From NCBI GenBank assembly GCA_045806665.1, contig JBJMIW010000372.1:1-63338 (forward strand): 63,338 bases of DNA, given 5' to 3'. The notes under the pieces were generated by a model. That model did no database searches and was not told the DNA's origin. It saw nothing but the letters and a program-made list of their open reading frames with translations. A program made the translations under genes and the position numbers. The DNA comes from Actinoallomurus sp045806665. GTDB taxonomy: Bacteria > Actinomycetota > Actinomycetes > Streptosporangiales > Streptosporangiaceae. This document shows positions 20,924 through 30,458 of the stretch, piece by piece (within the stretch, counting starts at the first letter, position 1; every line of letters starts with the position of its first letter).

Positions 20924-21481
20924 ATGCCCCGCCGCACCGCACGCGGAAACCGGATCGGTCTGGCGATCATCGGCCTGATACTGCTTTTGGCCGGTGCCAC
21001 AGGGCTCGCACGCGGCCTGGACCTTTATCCCGGCTTGCTCGGTGCCGCCCACGCGCCGATCACCGGCCGGGCCACCCGCGCCTTCGCCGACGGCCACACC
21101 TGGTTTTGGATCGCGGTGGCCGCGGTGGCCGCCGTGATCGGCCTGGCGGCGCTGCGCTGGCTCGCCGTCCAGGCCCGCACCGAGGCCCAGCGGACGATCC
21201 GGCTTGAAAGCGACCCCCGGCAAGGAATCACGACCGTGCACGCCCGCGCAGTCACCAGCGCGTTCGAAAACGACCTTCTCGACAGCCCGGACGTGCGGCA
21301 CGCAGCCGCAACGCTCACCGGGACCCCGGCCCATCCGCGACTGTCCCTCACCGTGACCTTGGAACCGAATACCGATCCCGCGACCGCCAAAGACCGCACC
21401 CACCAGGCCCTACAACGACTTCGCCAGGCCCTGCAGACCCCGCACCTGCCGGCCATCGTCTACATCCGCACCAGCCGCTGA
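20924..21481 (+). CDS. amaP: AmaP-like alkaline shock membrane anchor protein
   Basis: A 185-residue protein from ATG 20924. Two membrane helices (IGLAIIGLILLLAGATGLAR and TWFWIAVAAVAAVIGLAAL) flank a short loop, and a soluble domain follows (TTVHARAVTSAFENDLLDSP, LSLTVTLEPNTDPATAKDR, YIRTSR). AmaP anchors Asp23 at the membrane in Staphylococcus. The gene closes the Asp23 operon, just before the convergent end of the Wadjet operon. The 129 bases between them hold nothing I can support. Confidence 0.85.
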   Translation: MPRRTARGNRIGLAIIGLILLLAGATGLARGLDLYPGLLGAAHAPITGRATRAFADGHTWFWIAVAAVAAVIGLAALRWLAVQARTEAQRTIRLESDPRQGITTVHARAVTSAFENDLLDSPDVRHAAATLTGTPAHPRLSLTVTLEPNTDPATAKDRTHQALQRLRQALQTPHLPAIVYIRTSR

Positions 21482-21610
21482 GCCGCCGGTGGAACTCGCG
21501 GCCGGCGACCGTTGCCGATCCGGTAAGAGCACCTGGCGAATAGCGCCGGATGGCCTCGTCGAACCCGACCACCGTCCCCGCCGGAGGCACGTGCCACTGA
21601 GCCGAAACGA

Positions 21611-22849
21611 TCAGTCGGGGGCTTCGGCCAAGTCCGTGAGCAGATCATTGAGGACCAGTTCCTCTTCTACGCGGACCGCACGTTCGGCCATGGCCGTGGC
21701 CAGGGCGGGGTCCCATGGGGTCGGGCTTGGGCGGCCGGTCAAGGGGGTCGTCGACGCGGCCGCGAGGTAGGCGGCCGCGTCGAAGCGCCATGGGCGCCAG
21801 GCGAGACGCTCCCGGACGGCGGCGGCGATGGCGACTCCACCCCAGTCGAAGTCGCCGTGGTACGCGAAGTCGGAGTCTCCCCGGTGGAGCAGATCCAGCA
21901 GTCGCCAAACGGCCGCCGACGGCCGTCCTCCCACGCAGACCAGCGGCGGGCACCCCGGGCCGAGGGACTCGGCCGCGGCGGCCACGACCACGGGGTTCTC
22001 GCAGATCCGGACGAGGCCGGCGTGGATGGCACCCGGGTAGCGGCGGAGCATGCGCAGGGTGAGGGTGATCGGCTCGCCTGCCTCCCTCGCCGCTTCGAGT
22101 ATCCGCCCGTGCGGTGTCCTCGGGTCTCCCGGGAGGCCGAGGCAGAGGACGAGTGAGGACAGGTCGTCCAGGTGCACGCCGACGTTCGCCCACGCCTGCC
22201 GGCGGGATTCGGCCGTGCCCTCCGAACGGTAGGGGAGGCCGCCCAGGGCACGGGCCGCCGAAAGGGAGAGAGTGGCCAGTGTGGACCCCTCGTCAAGGGC
22301 GTGCGCGTCGCCGCAGGCCTCGGCGGCGAGTTGGCCGAGGGGAATGCCGGGGGAGGGCAGGCGGTCGAGAACGGCGGCGAGCCGGTCCAGGACCTCCTCG
22401 GCCTCGCCGGGGCCGGTGGTGAGGCGGCGCACCAATCCGGTCCCGTCGAGCCAGGCTCGCCAGCCGGTCAGCTCGGCGCGGTCGGCGATCACCGCGTCGA
22501 GCCGCACGTGGGCCTTCTCCCAGGCGGCGGCCGTCTCGGCCTTCTCACGCTCCAGGTCACGTACGGGCCCGTCGAGGAGTGCGACGGCGGCCGCCAAGCC
22601 GTCGGGGCAGGCGCCCCGGCGCAGGACGCGGTCCACTTCGTCGAGAGAGACAGAGAGGGAGGCGCCCGTACCGGCCCGCCGGCCCAGCAGCTTCTCGACG
22701 GCGCGGCGTTGGTCCGAGGTGGCGTTGGCCAGGGTGGTCGTGCCCGTGAGGGCGGCGCCGCGTTCGAGGCGATGGCGGGCCCGGGCGAGCAGCCACGTGA
22801 TGTCCGGGTCGCCCAGCAGCCGTCGCAGCCGGTCGAGATCGGCCGTCAC
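21611..22849 (-). CDS. jetD: Wadjet type II nuclease subunit JetD (TIGR02679)
   Basis: A 412-residue protein from GTG 22849, overlapping the jetC stop (GTGA). It starts with RLRRLLGDPDITWLLARARH. The C-terminal part carries FAYHGDFDWGGVAIAAAVRE near residue 335, a DxDxxG pattern typical of the Toprim nuclease domain of JetD. It is the cutting subunit: after the SMC motor has bent or looped a small circular DNA, JetD cleaves it. It is the last gene of the operon. Confidence 0.9.
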   Translation of the reverse strand: MTADLDRLRRLLGDPDITWLLARARHRLERGAALTGTTTLANATSDQRRAVEKLLGRRAGTGASLSVSLDEVDRVLRRGACPDGLAAAVALLDGPVRDLEREKAETAAAWEKAHVRLDAVIADRAELTGWRAWLDGTGLVRRLTTGPGEAEEVLDRLAAVLDRLPSPGIPLGQLAAEACGDAHALDEGSTLATLSLSAARALGGLPYRSEGTAESRRQAWANVGVHLDDLSSLVLCLGLPGDPRTPHGRILEAAREAGEPITLTLRMLRRYPGAIHAGLVRICENPVVVAAAAESLGPGCPPLVCVGGRPSAAVWRLLDLLHRGDSDFAYHGDFDWGGVAIAAAVRERLAWRPWRFDAAAYLAAASTTPLTGRPSPTPWDPALATAMAERAVRVEEELVLNDLLTDLAEAPD

Positions 22850-25800
22850 GCGAACAGCTCCTCCTGCGGGGGATCGTCGGGTTCAGGCCGCCGGAACGGA
22901 TCGGGCCGGGGAGCGCGGGTGCGTTCCCGGCCGTTCCACCGCCAAGGGGTGACGAGGACCGCGTCGATGCCGTCGCGGCGGGAGAGCTGGCAGATGGCCA
23001 GACCGGGCACCTGGGGGTAACAGCCCCATTCGCGTTCGCTGGTCATGACCACGTCCAGGTCGAAGGTCGCCAGCAGGCCGAGGCACTTGGCGCGCGAGTC
23101 GTCGTCCACGCCCGCGAACGCCTCGTCGAGCGTCACCAGCCTGGGCGCGTACGGGTTGGCGGCGGACTTGTAGTGGGCCGACGCCGCGGCGAACAGCGGT
23201 ACGGACGCGGCGAGCACGCGTTCGCCGCCGGAGGCGGGGCCGGTCGCCGCGCGCCACTGGCCGTCCTGGAGGCGCTGGATCGAGAACTCATGCCAGGTGC
23301 GGTAGTCCAGCGCCCGGGTCAGCGCCTCGGTCCAGCCGGCGGCGGGGTTGTCGGCATGCTCGTGGGCGATCCGCTCCTGCAGGAACGCGCCCACGGCCGC
23401 CCGGTCCTCCGCTGACCAGGCGTCGACGGTCTGGCGCAGTGTCGCGCGAACGCGGCCGAGCCCCTCGGGGGCATTCTTGGCCTGATTCCAGGTCAGGCGC
23501 AGCCGCATGCCGGTCGAGGTCGGGCGGGCGTTCAACTCGGCGTTCATCGCCGCCACCTCCTCCTCGGCGGCGGTGATCCGTTCGTGCAGCTCGCCGGACA
23601 CCTCGTTGAGCAGGTGGTTCTCCAGGATCTCCCGTTCTCTGGCCGACAGCAGCCGGGCACGATGCTCGGTCTCTTCCGTCAGCGCTTCGGCCAGGCCGGG
23701 AATGTCGCGGGTACGGCCCTGGAACAGCACGTCCACGACCATGACGCCGTCGTGCAGGGTCAGTCCGACCGAGTGACCGTGCCGGGACATGGCGTCCGAC
23801 AGTAGTTTGTGCTCCTCGGCCACCTTGCGCTGGCTGCGTTCCCATGGGCCGTCGGAGTCGTCGACGGCCTCGAGCCGGGCGTTGACGTCGCGGGCGAGTT
23901 GTACGGCGGGATTGGCCGCCCACTCGTCGGCCGGGTCGGGGATCACGATCTCGGGCAGGGCGACGGCGAGCAGGCCGGTGGCCGCGAACGATCGGAACTC
24001 GGCGACCGCGGACTCGCGGGCGGTCGTCGCCTCCCGGATGGCCTCGCGCAGGCGGTCGTGAGCCTCCTCGGCCTTGGCGCGTTCGGCGACGGCGTTCCGC
24101 TCGCGGTCAGCGGCGGCCCGTTCGGCCGACTCGCGGGCTTCGAGGTCCCCGCGCACCTTCTCGAGCTGGCGGAACAGTTCATCGACGGCGGCACCCGCGG
24201 TCTCCACGAGGGCCCGGTAGGTCTCCTCGGCCTGCTCCGCCGCGCCCCGAGCGTCCGCGGCCTGCTCGGCGGCCTCGTACAGGCGGGTCTGGGCGCTCTC
24301 CAGGTCTTCGGTGGCCTCGCGCACCGCTTGCCGCGCGGACAGCACCGACTCGGCGGCCGGCCACAGCCCGGCCAGCGTCAGCCGGTAATCCTCCAGCGCG
24401 GCGCGGACGACCCGCAACTCCTCATCGTCGGTCGGCAGGCCGACGTCAGCGGCGAATTCGGCGGCGCGCCCCGCCGCCGTGTCCACTTCGTCCTGCCGGC
24501 GGGCCGCGACCCCGCGGGCCTCGGCGAGGGCGGTGTCCACTTCGCGGCGTCGCCGGTGTTCCCCGGCGAGCCGGACGTGCGCCTCGCGCAGTGCGGTGTC
24601 GGGCGGAAGGCTCCGGTGTTCCTCGGCCAGTGCCCGCTGGCGGTCCGCCACCGCCGTCAGGTCCCGTACGAGACCGGCGACGCGGTCGCGGACCTCGGCG
24701 AGTTCGGTGCGCAGCGATTCCAGCCGGGTCCGCCGGGCCGCCTCGCGGGCTCCCTCTCCGATGTACGCGGCGGTGTCCTTGCGCCAGCTTCCCCCCAGAA
24801 CGCCATTGGCCCAGCGGCCGTCCGCCGCGACCCAGGTGCCGGCGCCCGGACCGAGGCCGATCCGGGTGAGGACGGCTCGTACGGCGTCGTCGGTGAGGGC
24901 GGCGGCCTGGGGGGCGGCCCGGTCGACGGCGGGGTGGAGCACGGTCGCGCACGAGGGGCCGTCGACGGGGGCGCCGGAAAGGACGAACGTGTCGTCCTCG
25001 GCCAGCAGCTCGCCTCCCGGCGTCACCCAGGCGTCGAGGATTCCCGCCGCCTCCAGGGCCGCCTCGAGACCGGCTCGCTGCTCGTCGGGCAGCGGGCCGG
25101 AGAAGTCGACGACCTTCCACAGCGGCGCGCCGGGCCGGTCGGTACGCGCCGCGGGGTCACGGGCATGGGGGACGGGCGGGACGTCGTGCACGCCCGACTC
25201 CAGCCGGGAGATCTCGGTCTCCAGCTCCGTGATCTTCTGTCGTTCGGCCCGCAGGCGGGAGTCGAGGTCGGCCTCGGACCGTCCCAGCGCGGCGGTCGCG
25301 GCACGCGCGGCGTCGTCCACGGCGGTCGCCGCCGGGCTGGTCCCCTCGGCGGTCTGCGCCCACGACTCCAGCGCCGCGACGATCGCGTCCGGATCAGCGA
25401 CCTCGATCTCGGTCAGCTCGGACAGGTAACGCAGGTAGGCCGCGACGAGGTCGGCGGCGCTCTCGCGCGTCGCGTCCTCGGCGGCCGCGATCCGTTCGGC
25501 GGCGGCCCGCAGCTCGCCGTCCAGGCGCTCGACCTCCTCGCGGGCCTTGGCCAGCAGGACCCGGGTCCGCTCGAGCTCGGCCAGCAGCCGGTCGAGCTCG
25601 GTGACGGCGCGGGACCTGTTCACGGCCAGCGTCTCGGTGTCCCGGCGGGCGGCGGCCGGGTCGGTCTCCCACCGGCCGATGATCTCCTCGTGCTCGCCGG
25701 CGCACCCTGCCGCCACTGCGGACCGTGCCGCCTGCTCCCGCATCGCGTCCAGCTTCTTGACGGCCTCGTCGCGCCGTCGCCCCGCGGTTTCGGCGGCGGA

Positions 25801-26958
25801 CCGGCGACGCTCGGCCTCGCCGGCCTTCTCCCGGTGCTCACGTTCGAGCCGGGCCGCGTGGTCGGCTCTGCGCCGGGCCTCCTGGCCCATCTGCTCGATT
25901 CGTTCGGCATCGCGCATCCGCGGGTCGGCCTGGAGCGCCTCCCGGCGGGCCTCCAGGCGCATCTTCGTCTCGGCGAGCTCCGCCAAGAGCCGCGATGCCG
26001 CTTCGAGCTCGGCCTGCGCGGCGGTGTACCGGCCTTCGGCCTCGCCGAGCTCCCGGCCCAACCGCTCGTACCTGCTGTGGGTCTGCCGGGGCGCGGCCGC
26101 TCGGCGCTTGGCGGCGATCGCGGCGTACCGGCGGTAATGGCCGAGAAAGTCGGTCGCGGCCCCCCGCGCCTCCTCCAGGGCGCGCAAGGCGTCGCGCTCC
26201 TCATCCAGGCCGCGGAACGCCTCGGCCACGGTACCGATCAGCGTCGGGCTGAGCGGCGGCAGCGCCTCGGTCAGGGCCCGCGACATCAGCCGCTCGTCGG
26301 GCTTCTTCGACAGCTGCGGGGCCCGGAGCTGGATCAGCAGATTGACCAGCGCCTCGTACCGGTGCTCGCCGAGCCCGAACAGCGCCTCGTCCACGGCCCG
26401 GCGATAGTCGATCGCCCTGTCGTAGACCATCCCCTGCCCCTCGACCGCCTCACGCAGCTTCTCGCGGGTGAGGGCGACCCCGGTCGGTGAGACCAGGCCC
26501 AGGCCCGCGCCCACGCGGTGCGCGGTGACGAAGAACCAGTGCCGAGCGATGCCTCGCCCGGTGACGGCCTTCATCCCGCACCCGATCGTGCGGAACTCGG
26601 TCGTGCCGTCGGCGGCGCGGCGGCCGAACTCCAGCCAGGTGTAGCCGAGCCGCTCGGGGTGGGGATGCTTGCCGCCCAGCAGCAGGTTCCACTCCATGCG
26701 CTTCTGCTTGTCGCCGTCGGGCTCGACGCGGTGCGGGGACAGTTCGCCGTCGAGCAGGAACGGCAGGGTGAGCGCCAGCACCTTCGACTTACCGGTGCCG
26801 TTGTTGCCGCGCAGCAGGAGCCGCCCGTCGTGGAACCAGAATTCCTCGACGTCGTAGTAGAACATGTCCACCAGCCCGGCCCGCAGCGGCTTCCAGCGCT
26901 CCGACTCCGGCTCGGGCAGGGTGGGCGTGATCCTCCGGGATGGCGCTTCGGCGGTCAC
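22846..26958 (-). CDS. jetC: Wadjet type II SMC-like ATPase JetC (TIGR02680)
   Basis: A 1370-residue protein from GTG 26958. Walker A is GNNGTGKS at residues 51-58. Long coiled-coil regions rich in Ala, Glu, Arg and Leu fill most of the middle, interrupted by a hinge-like globular part. Near the C-terminus stand the ABC signature TGPASGGERVLAASVPLF and Walker B LVTLDEAFAGVDDDS, followed by DVVMTSERE. This is the MukB/JetC class of SMC motors that extrude DNA loops and detect plasmid-sized circles. Its start overlaps the jetB stop and its stop overlaps the jetD start. Confidence 0.95.
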   Translation of the reverse strand: MTAEAPSRRITPTLPEPESERWKPLRAGLVDMFYYDVEEFWFHDGRLLLRGNNGTGKSKVLALTLPFLLDGELSPHRVEPDGDKQKRMEWNLLLGGKHPHPERLGYTWLEFGRRAADGTTEFRTIGCGMKAVTGRGIARHWFFVTAHRVGAGLGLVSPTGVALTREKLREAVEGQGMVYDRAIDYRRAVDEALFGLGEHRYEALVNLLIQLRAPQLSKKPDERLMSRALTEALPPLSPTLIGTVAEAFRGLDEERDALRALEEARGAATDFLGHYRRYAAIAAKRRAAAPRQTHSRYERLGRELGEAEGRYTAAQAELEAASRLLAELAETKMRLEARREALQADPRMRDAERIEQMGQEARRRADHAARLEREHREKAGEAERRRSAAETAGRRRDEAVKKLDAMREQAARSAVAAGCAGEHEEIIGRWETDPAAARRDTETLAVNRSRAVTELDRLLAELERTRVLLAKAREEVERLDGELRAAAERIAAAEDATRESAADLVAAYLRYLSELTEIEVADPDAIVAALESWAQTAEGTSPAATAVDDAARAATAALGRSEADLDSRLRAERQKITELETEISRLESGVHDVPPVPHARDPAARTDRPGAPLWKVVDFSGPLPDEQRAGLEAALEAAGILDAWVTPGGELLAEDDTFVLSGAPVDGPSCATVLHPAVDRAAPQAAALTDDAVRAVLTRIGLGPGAGTWVAADGRWANGVLGGSWRKDTAAYIGEGAREAARRTRLESLRTELAEVRDRVAGLVRDLTAVADRQRALAEEHRSLPPDTALREAHVRLAGEHRRRREVDTALAEARGVAARRQDEVDTAAGRAAEFAADVGLPTDDEELRVVRAALEDYRLTLAGLWPAAESVLSARQAVREATEDLESAQTRLYEAAEQAADARGAAEQAEETYRALVETAGAAVDELFRQLEKVRGDLEARESAERAAADRERNAVAERAKAEEAHDRLREAIREATTARESAVAEFRSFAATGLLAVALPEIVIPDPADEWAANPAVQLARDVNARLEAVDDSDGPWERSQRKVAEEHKLLSDAMSRHGHSVGLTLHDGVMVVDVLFQGRTRDIPGLAEALTEETEHRARLLSAREREILENHLLNEVSGELHERITAAEEEVAAMNAELNARPTSTGMRLRLTWNQAKNAPEGLGRVRATLRQTVDAWSAEDRAAVGAFLQERIAHEHADNPAAGWTEALTRALDYRTWHEFSIQRLQDGQWRAATGPASGGERVLAASVPLFAAASAHYKSAANPYAPRLVTLDEAFAGVDDDSRAKCLGLLATFDLDVVMTSEREWGCYPQVPGLAICQLSRRDGIDAVLVTPWRWNGRERTRAPRPDPFRRPEPDDPPQEELFA

Positions 26959-28124
26959 GGTTGAGCGGTCCTTCCGGATTCGCGGACGGTGGGTTCGGCA
27001 AGGGTGTAGCGGGCGATCGCGGGCAGGGCGCGGACCCGGTCGGGCAGCACGACCACCAGGCTCAGTGCGGCCAGCTTCTCCAGGGCGATGTCGAGGAGCT
27101 CCTCCTCGGCGCCCGGGTCGGTCACGCCTCGTCGCCAGTACGAGGCGTGCTCGCCGGCGGCCCGCCGGACGAAGGCGAGCAGTTCGTCCCGCGCCGCCGC
27201 ACCGCGTTCGGCCAGGAATTCGGTCACCAGCAAGGTGACGTGCCCGTCGGTGCGCTGCTCGGGCATCCGCACATCGGTCAGTTCGTCGTCGGTGTCCACC
27301 ATGGCGATGCCCTCCGCCCGGACTTCGGCGAGCAGGCCGGTCGCGTCCTCGATACGGCGCGTGATCGCATGGCGCTGGGAGACCAGGTAGGCGCGCTCGG
27401 CATCGTCCAGGTCGGCGTAGTACACCACCGGGTCGTCCAGCAGCCTGCGGGTCAGGCGATGGCGCAGCGCCCGGTTGCGCAGCTCGTCGGTGTCGGGGGC
27501 GGGCTCGTCGGCGAGCGCGGCCAGCCGTTCGTCGAACGACACCGCGGAGATCGTCGACGGCCCGCGCGTGCCGCCGAGCAGCACCGCCAGTACGTTGCGG
27601 CGCACATCGTAAAGGACGTCGCCGGTCGCGGACAGGTAGGCGTCCTCGTCCCCGGCGACCCGCCGCAGCACGTCCCAGCCGAGCAGGGCCCGTACCACCG
27701 CGACCAGATCGGCGCGTTCGGCCCGGGTGTCCAGGGAGAAGTCGAACGCCAGATCGGGCTCGGCCGCGGCGCCCAGGACCTCTTCGGCGAGCCGCCCCAG
27801 GGTGGTCTGGGCGTCGGCCCGCTCCAGCACCGCCAGCGCCAGGCACAACAGGATGTACCGGCGTCGCCCGAAGGGCTCCTTGGCCCGCCCCCGTGCCGGA
27901 CGGGTGCCGTCCTCCAAGGATTCGGGGATCTTGAAGAGCCGGGCCACCTCCGAATCGACCTGGAGCCGCCAGCCCGTCTCGCTCCGCAGCCAGGCCCGTA
28001 GCTCGGACTGGTACCGGCGGACCAGGACCAACTCCTCGGGGTGGGATTCGGCGGTCAGCAACGGGTGCAGCAACAGGGCCCGCAGCGCCCTGCGCCGCTG
28101 CGCCTCGGCCTCACCCGGGATCAC
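26955..28124 (-). CDS. jetB: Wadjet type II subunit JetB (TIGR02678)
   Basis: A 389-residue protein. GTG 28124 overlaps the jetA stop (GTGA); much longer upstream frames are shadows of jetA. It opens with RRRALRALLLHPLLTAESHP, characteristic of the family, followed by SELRAWLRSETGWRLQVDSE and RYILLCLALAVLERADAQTT. It is the MukE/KITE-like winged-helix subunit that binds the kleisin JetA and the SMC heads of JetC. Confidence 0.9.
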   Translation of the reverse strand: MIPGEAEAQRRRALRALLLHPLLTAESHPEELVLVRRYQSELRAWLRSETGWRLQVDSEVARLFKIPESLEDGTRPARGRAKEPFGRRRYILLCLALAVLERADAQTTLGRLAEEVLGAAAEPDLAFDFSLDTRAERADLVAVVRALLGWDVLRRVAGDEDAYLSATGDVLYDVRRNVLAVLLGGTRGPSTISAVSFDERLAALADEPAPDTDELRNRALRHRLTRRLLDDPVVYYADLDDAERAYLVSQRHAITRRIEDATGLLAEVRAEGIAMVDTDDELTDVRMPEQRTDGHVTLLVTEFLAERGAAARDELLAFVRRAAGEHASYWRRGVTDPGAEEELLDIALEKLAALSLVVVLPDRVRALPAIARYTLAEPTVRESGRTAQP

Positions 28125-29668
28125 CGCGCGTACCCAGCCAGATCGGTGATCTCGATCAGGTGCTCCGGCCCCTCCAGGACCCCGTCCTCGGTCTCGACCC
28201 AGGCCACGCCGCCATCCGGCACCAGCGACAGGCGGACCTCCATCGAGCCGTCGCCGGTGACCGTCTTCACCTCGGTCTCCCCAGGGCGCCGGGCGGCCAG
28301 CGCGTCCCCCAGCAGCGCCAGGAACAGCCGGAACGCCCGCGGATCGAGCGTGTCCAGCTCCGACAGCAGCAGCGGCCCGTCGGTGCACAGCCGGGCCCGC
28401 GCGGCGGCGGTCTCGGCGGCCTCCCGCTCGGCGGCCTGGACGAGCGTCCGTCGTTCCGCCGAACGATCCCGCACCCTGTTCGGCTTGCCGCGCCGCTCGT
28501 ACGAGCCCGTCCGCCGCAGCTGCGGAGAGATCCGCATCGGCGGTGCCTCGGCCCACGGCATGCCGGGGACCGCGTCGTCCTCCCACGCGCCCAGGGTCTC
28601 GGCGGTGACCGTGAGGTGCCGCGCCGGCGTCAGCCCGAACGCCACCCGCCACAGGCGGTGCAGTGCCTCGCCGTCGGGTGCCTCGGCGAACCAGCGCGCC
28701 AGTGTCGCGAAGTCGGCCGACCGGTCGGAACGACCCGAGCGCCGCTCGTTCAGCAGCCCGACCGTGTCGATGAGCTGTTTGATCGCGGTCACCGCCGCCT
28801 GCCGCAGCAGGCGCGCCTGCGAGGGGTGGCTCGAACCCGCCGAGACGAACCAGTCGCTCAGGCCCCGCCACCGGTTCCGCCACGCGGCCAACGCCGCCGC
28901 CTCCGCCCGCGCCAATTCCACCGCGGCGTCCGCGCCTTCCGGGACCGCGTCCGACGCCTCCCGGCGAGCCGCCAGCTCCAGCAGCCGCTCATGGCGCAGA
29001 GACTCCAGGTCGCCGAGCAACCGGGCGATCCGCGCGCCAGAGTTGGCCAGGTCGGCGATGAACCGGTTGATGTAGTCGATGAGACGCTCCTTGTAGGCGA
29101 TGAACCCCTCCACATCGCCGTCGGAGAAGTCGATCGCCCGCCGCAGCGAGGCCATGAACGCCTGCGCGTTGTCGGCCAGTGACGAGAATCGCTCGGCCAG
29201 GCTCAACAACAGCAGATGGACTTTTACCGGATCCGGGTCGGACTGGGCCGCCAGCGCCGCCAGGCCCTCGAGCTGGTCGGCGATGTCGGCGAGCGCAACG
29301 GACTGCAGCGACCCCCGGCGGCCGATCGCCTCCTCGTAGAACTCGATGGCCTGCTCGGCCGCATGACCCGCCGCGGTCAACTGGTACAGGAATCGCTTGC
29401 GGTGAAAATCCTCGACCGTGGTCACCCGGCCGGTGTCGGCGTCGGCCCGCAGGTTCCCCCACTCGACCAGTTTCTCCAACGCCTGGTCCAGTTGCTCATC
29501 GCTCCCGCGCCCGAGCTCGGCCGCCACGTCCTCGGGCCGCAGGTGAACGATGAACCGCTCCTTGGCTCCCGCGAAGGCCCGCAGCACCTGCCGGTAGAAC
29601 GCCACGTTGGGCGCACTCAGATGCGCGAACGGCTGTGGCTCCTGTCGCTTCTGGGTCTCGCCGGTCAC
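28121..29668 (-). CDS. jetA: Wadjet type II kleisin-like subunit JetA (TIGR02677)
   Basis: About 515 residues. The family start FAHLSAPNVAFYRQVLRAF lies near residue 12 with GTG 29668. GTG 29689 and GTG 29734 are alternatives and no start has a strong ribosome-binding site. Later segments include RLIDYINRFIADLANSGARI and a C-terminal AWVETEDGVLEGPEHLIEIT. In MukBEF-like complexes this subunit bridges the SMC heads. It is the first gene of jetABCD. The promoter must lie in the 100-200 bases before it, where I see no clear motif. Confidence 0.88.
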   Translation of the reverse strand: MTGETQKRQEPQPFAHLSAPNVAFYRQVLRAFAGAKERFIVHLRPEDVAAELGRGSDEQLDQALEKLVEWGNLRADADTGRVTTVEDFHRKRFLYQLTAAGHAAEQAIEFYEEAIGRRGSLQSVALADIADQLEGLAALAAQSDPDPVKVHLLLLSLAERFSSLADNAQAFMASLRRAIDFSDGDVEGFIAYKERLIDYINRFIADLANSGARIARLLGDLESLRHERLLELAARREASDAVPEGADAAVELARAEAAALAAWRNRWRGLSDWFVSAGSSHPSQARLLRQAAVTAIKQLIDTVGLLNERRSGRSDRSADFATLARWFAEAPDGEALHRLWRVAFGLTPARHLTVTAETLGAWEDDAVPGMPWAEAPPMRISPQLRRTGSYERRGKPNRVRDRSAERRTLVQAAEREAAETAAARARLCTDGPLLLSELDTLDPRAFRLFLALLGDALAARRPGETEVKTVTGDGSMEVRLSLVPDGGVAWVETEDGVLEGPEHLIEITDLAGYAR

Positions 29669-29840
29669 CGGCCCATTCTTGCTGACCACAAAGAGTCGTT
29701 CAGCCGATAGGGAGGATTTCCGACGTAGGGACACCGGTCACGACGCAGGGCAGGACCTGGCCGGCGATCTCGTCGTCGGAGCCGCGCAGCACCGGGTCGC
29801 CCTCGGGGGGACCGGTCGCCGAAGCCGAGCCCTGACTCGT

Positions 29841-30371
29841 CTACGCGAGGCCGCGGCGTGAGACGGCCGGCGGCCGGGTCCCGCTGATCGAGGCGACCAT
29901 GTCGAGCACCTGCCGGGTCGCCTCGACGTCGGCCGTGCGGAAGACCCGGGCACCGGCCCAGGCGAACACCGCCGCCACGGCGGGCTCGGCCTCGTCCACC
30001 AGCACCGCGTGCCCGGCCCGCGCGAGGCGCTCGGCGTCGTACGGGTCCGTCACGTGGATCAGCACGCCGTCCGGGCGTACGCCCGCCGCGTGCTCCGGCG
30101 CCGAACACAGCAGCGCGGCGCCGGTCGCCGCCGCGACCCTGGCGAAGGCGTCCCCGGACAGCAGCTCGGCCCCGGCCCGTACACAGGCGACGGCCTGCTC
30201 CTCCGAGGAGGGCGCCACCGCGATCACCGGCGCCCGCGGGTCCGCCCGCACCGCGCGGACGACCTCCGGATCGGCCGCCACCTCGGCGACGTCGGCGCCG
30301 TCCGTCAGACCCTCGGTCATCACCGCGAAACTCCCGGACTGAAAGATCCGGGTACCGAGGCGCAGCTCCAT
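29841..30371 (-). CDS. Short, probably inactive dihydropteroate synthase-like protein
   Basis: A 176-residue protein from ATG 30371. The start (MELRLGTRIFQSGSFAVM) and the end (GARVFRTADVEATRQVLDMV followed by SISGTRPPAVSRRGLA) match actinobacterial FolP-type proteins. A normal enzyme has about 280 residues with NRTPDSF, GGxS and the SVDT, DPG and xNKD loops; all are missing. The middle still resembles alternating strands and helices (APVIAVAPSSEEQAVACVRA). I conclude that this is a shrunken paralogue without catalysis. It borders the Wadjet operon and faces the DivIVA-like gene divergently. Confidence 0.7.
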   Translation of the reverse strand: MELRLGTRIFQSGSFAVMTEGLTDGADVAEVAADPEVVRAVRADPRAPVIAVAPSSEEQAVACVRAGAELLSGDAFARVAAATGAALLCSAPEHAAGVRPDGVLIHVTDPYDAERLARAGHAVLVDEAEPAVAAVFAWAGARVFRTADVEATRQVLDMVASISGTRPPAVSRRGLA

Positions 30372-30458
30372 GCTCCTGATCGTGGCATAGGCGCGTGCGG
30401 CCGCGTTCGCGCGACCGGGTTGACGCACCGTACGACATGGTTGTGGCACGATCGGAAC

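Noticed and set aside
23809..26490. An 893-codon plus-strand frame opposite jetC
   Set aside because: It mirrors the jetC coding strand, is Gly/Arg-rich and lacks any recognisable fold; jetC has intact ATPase motifs.
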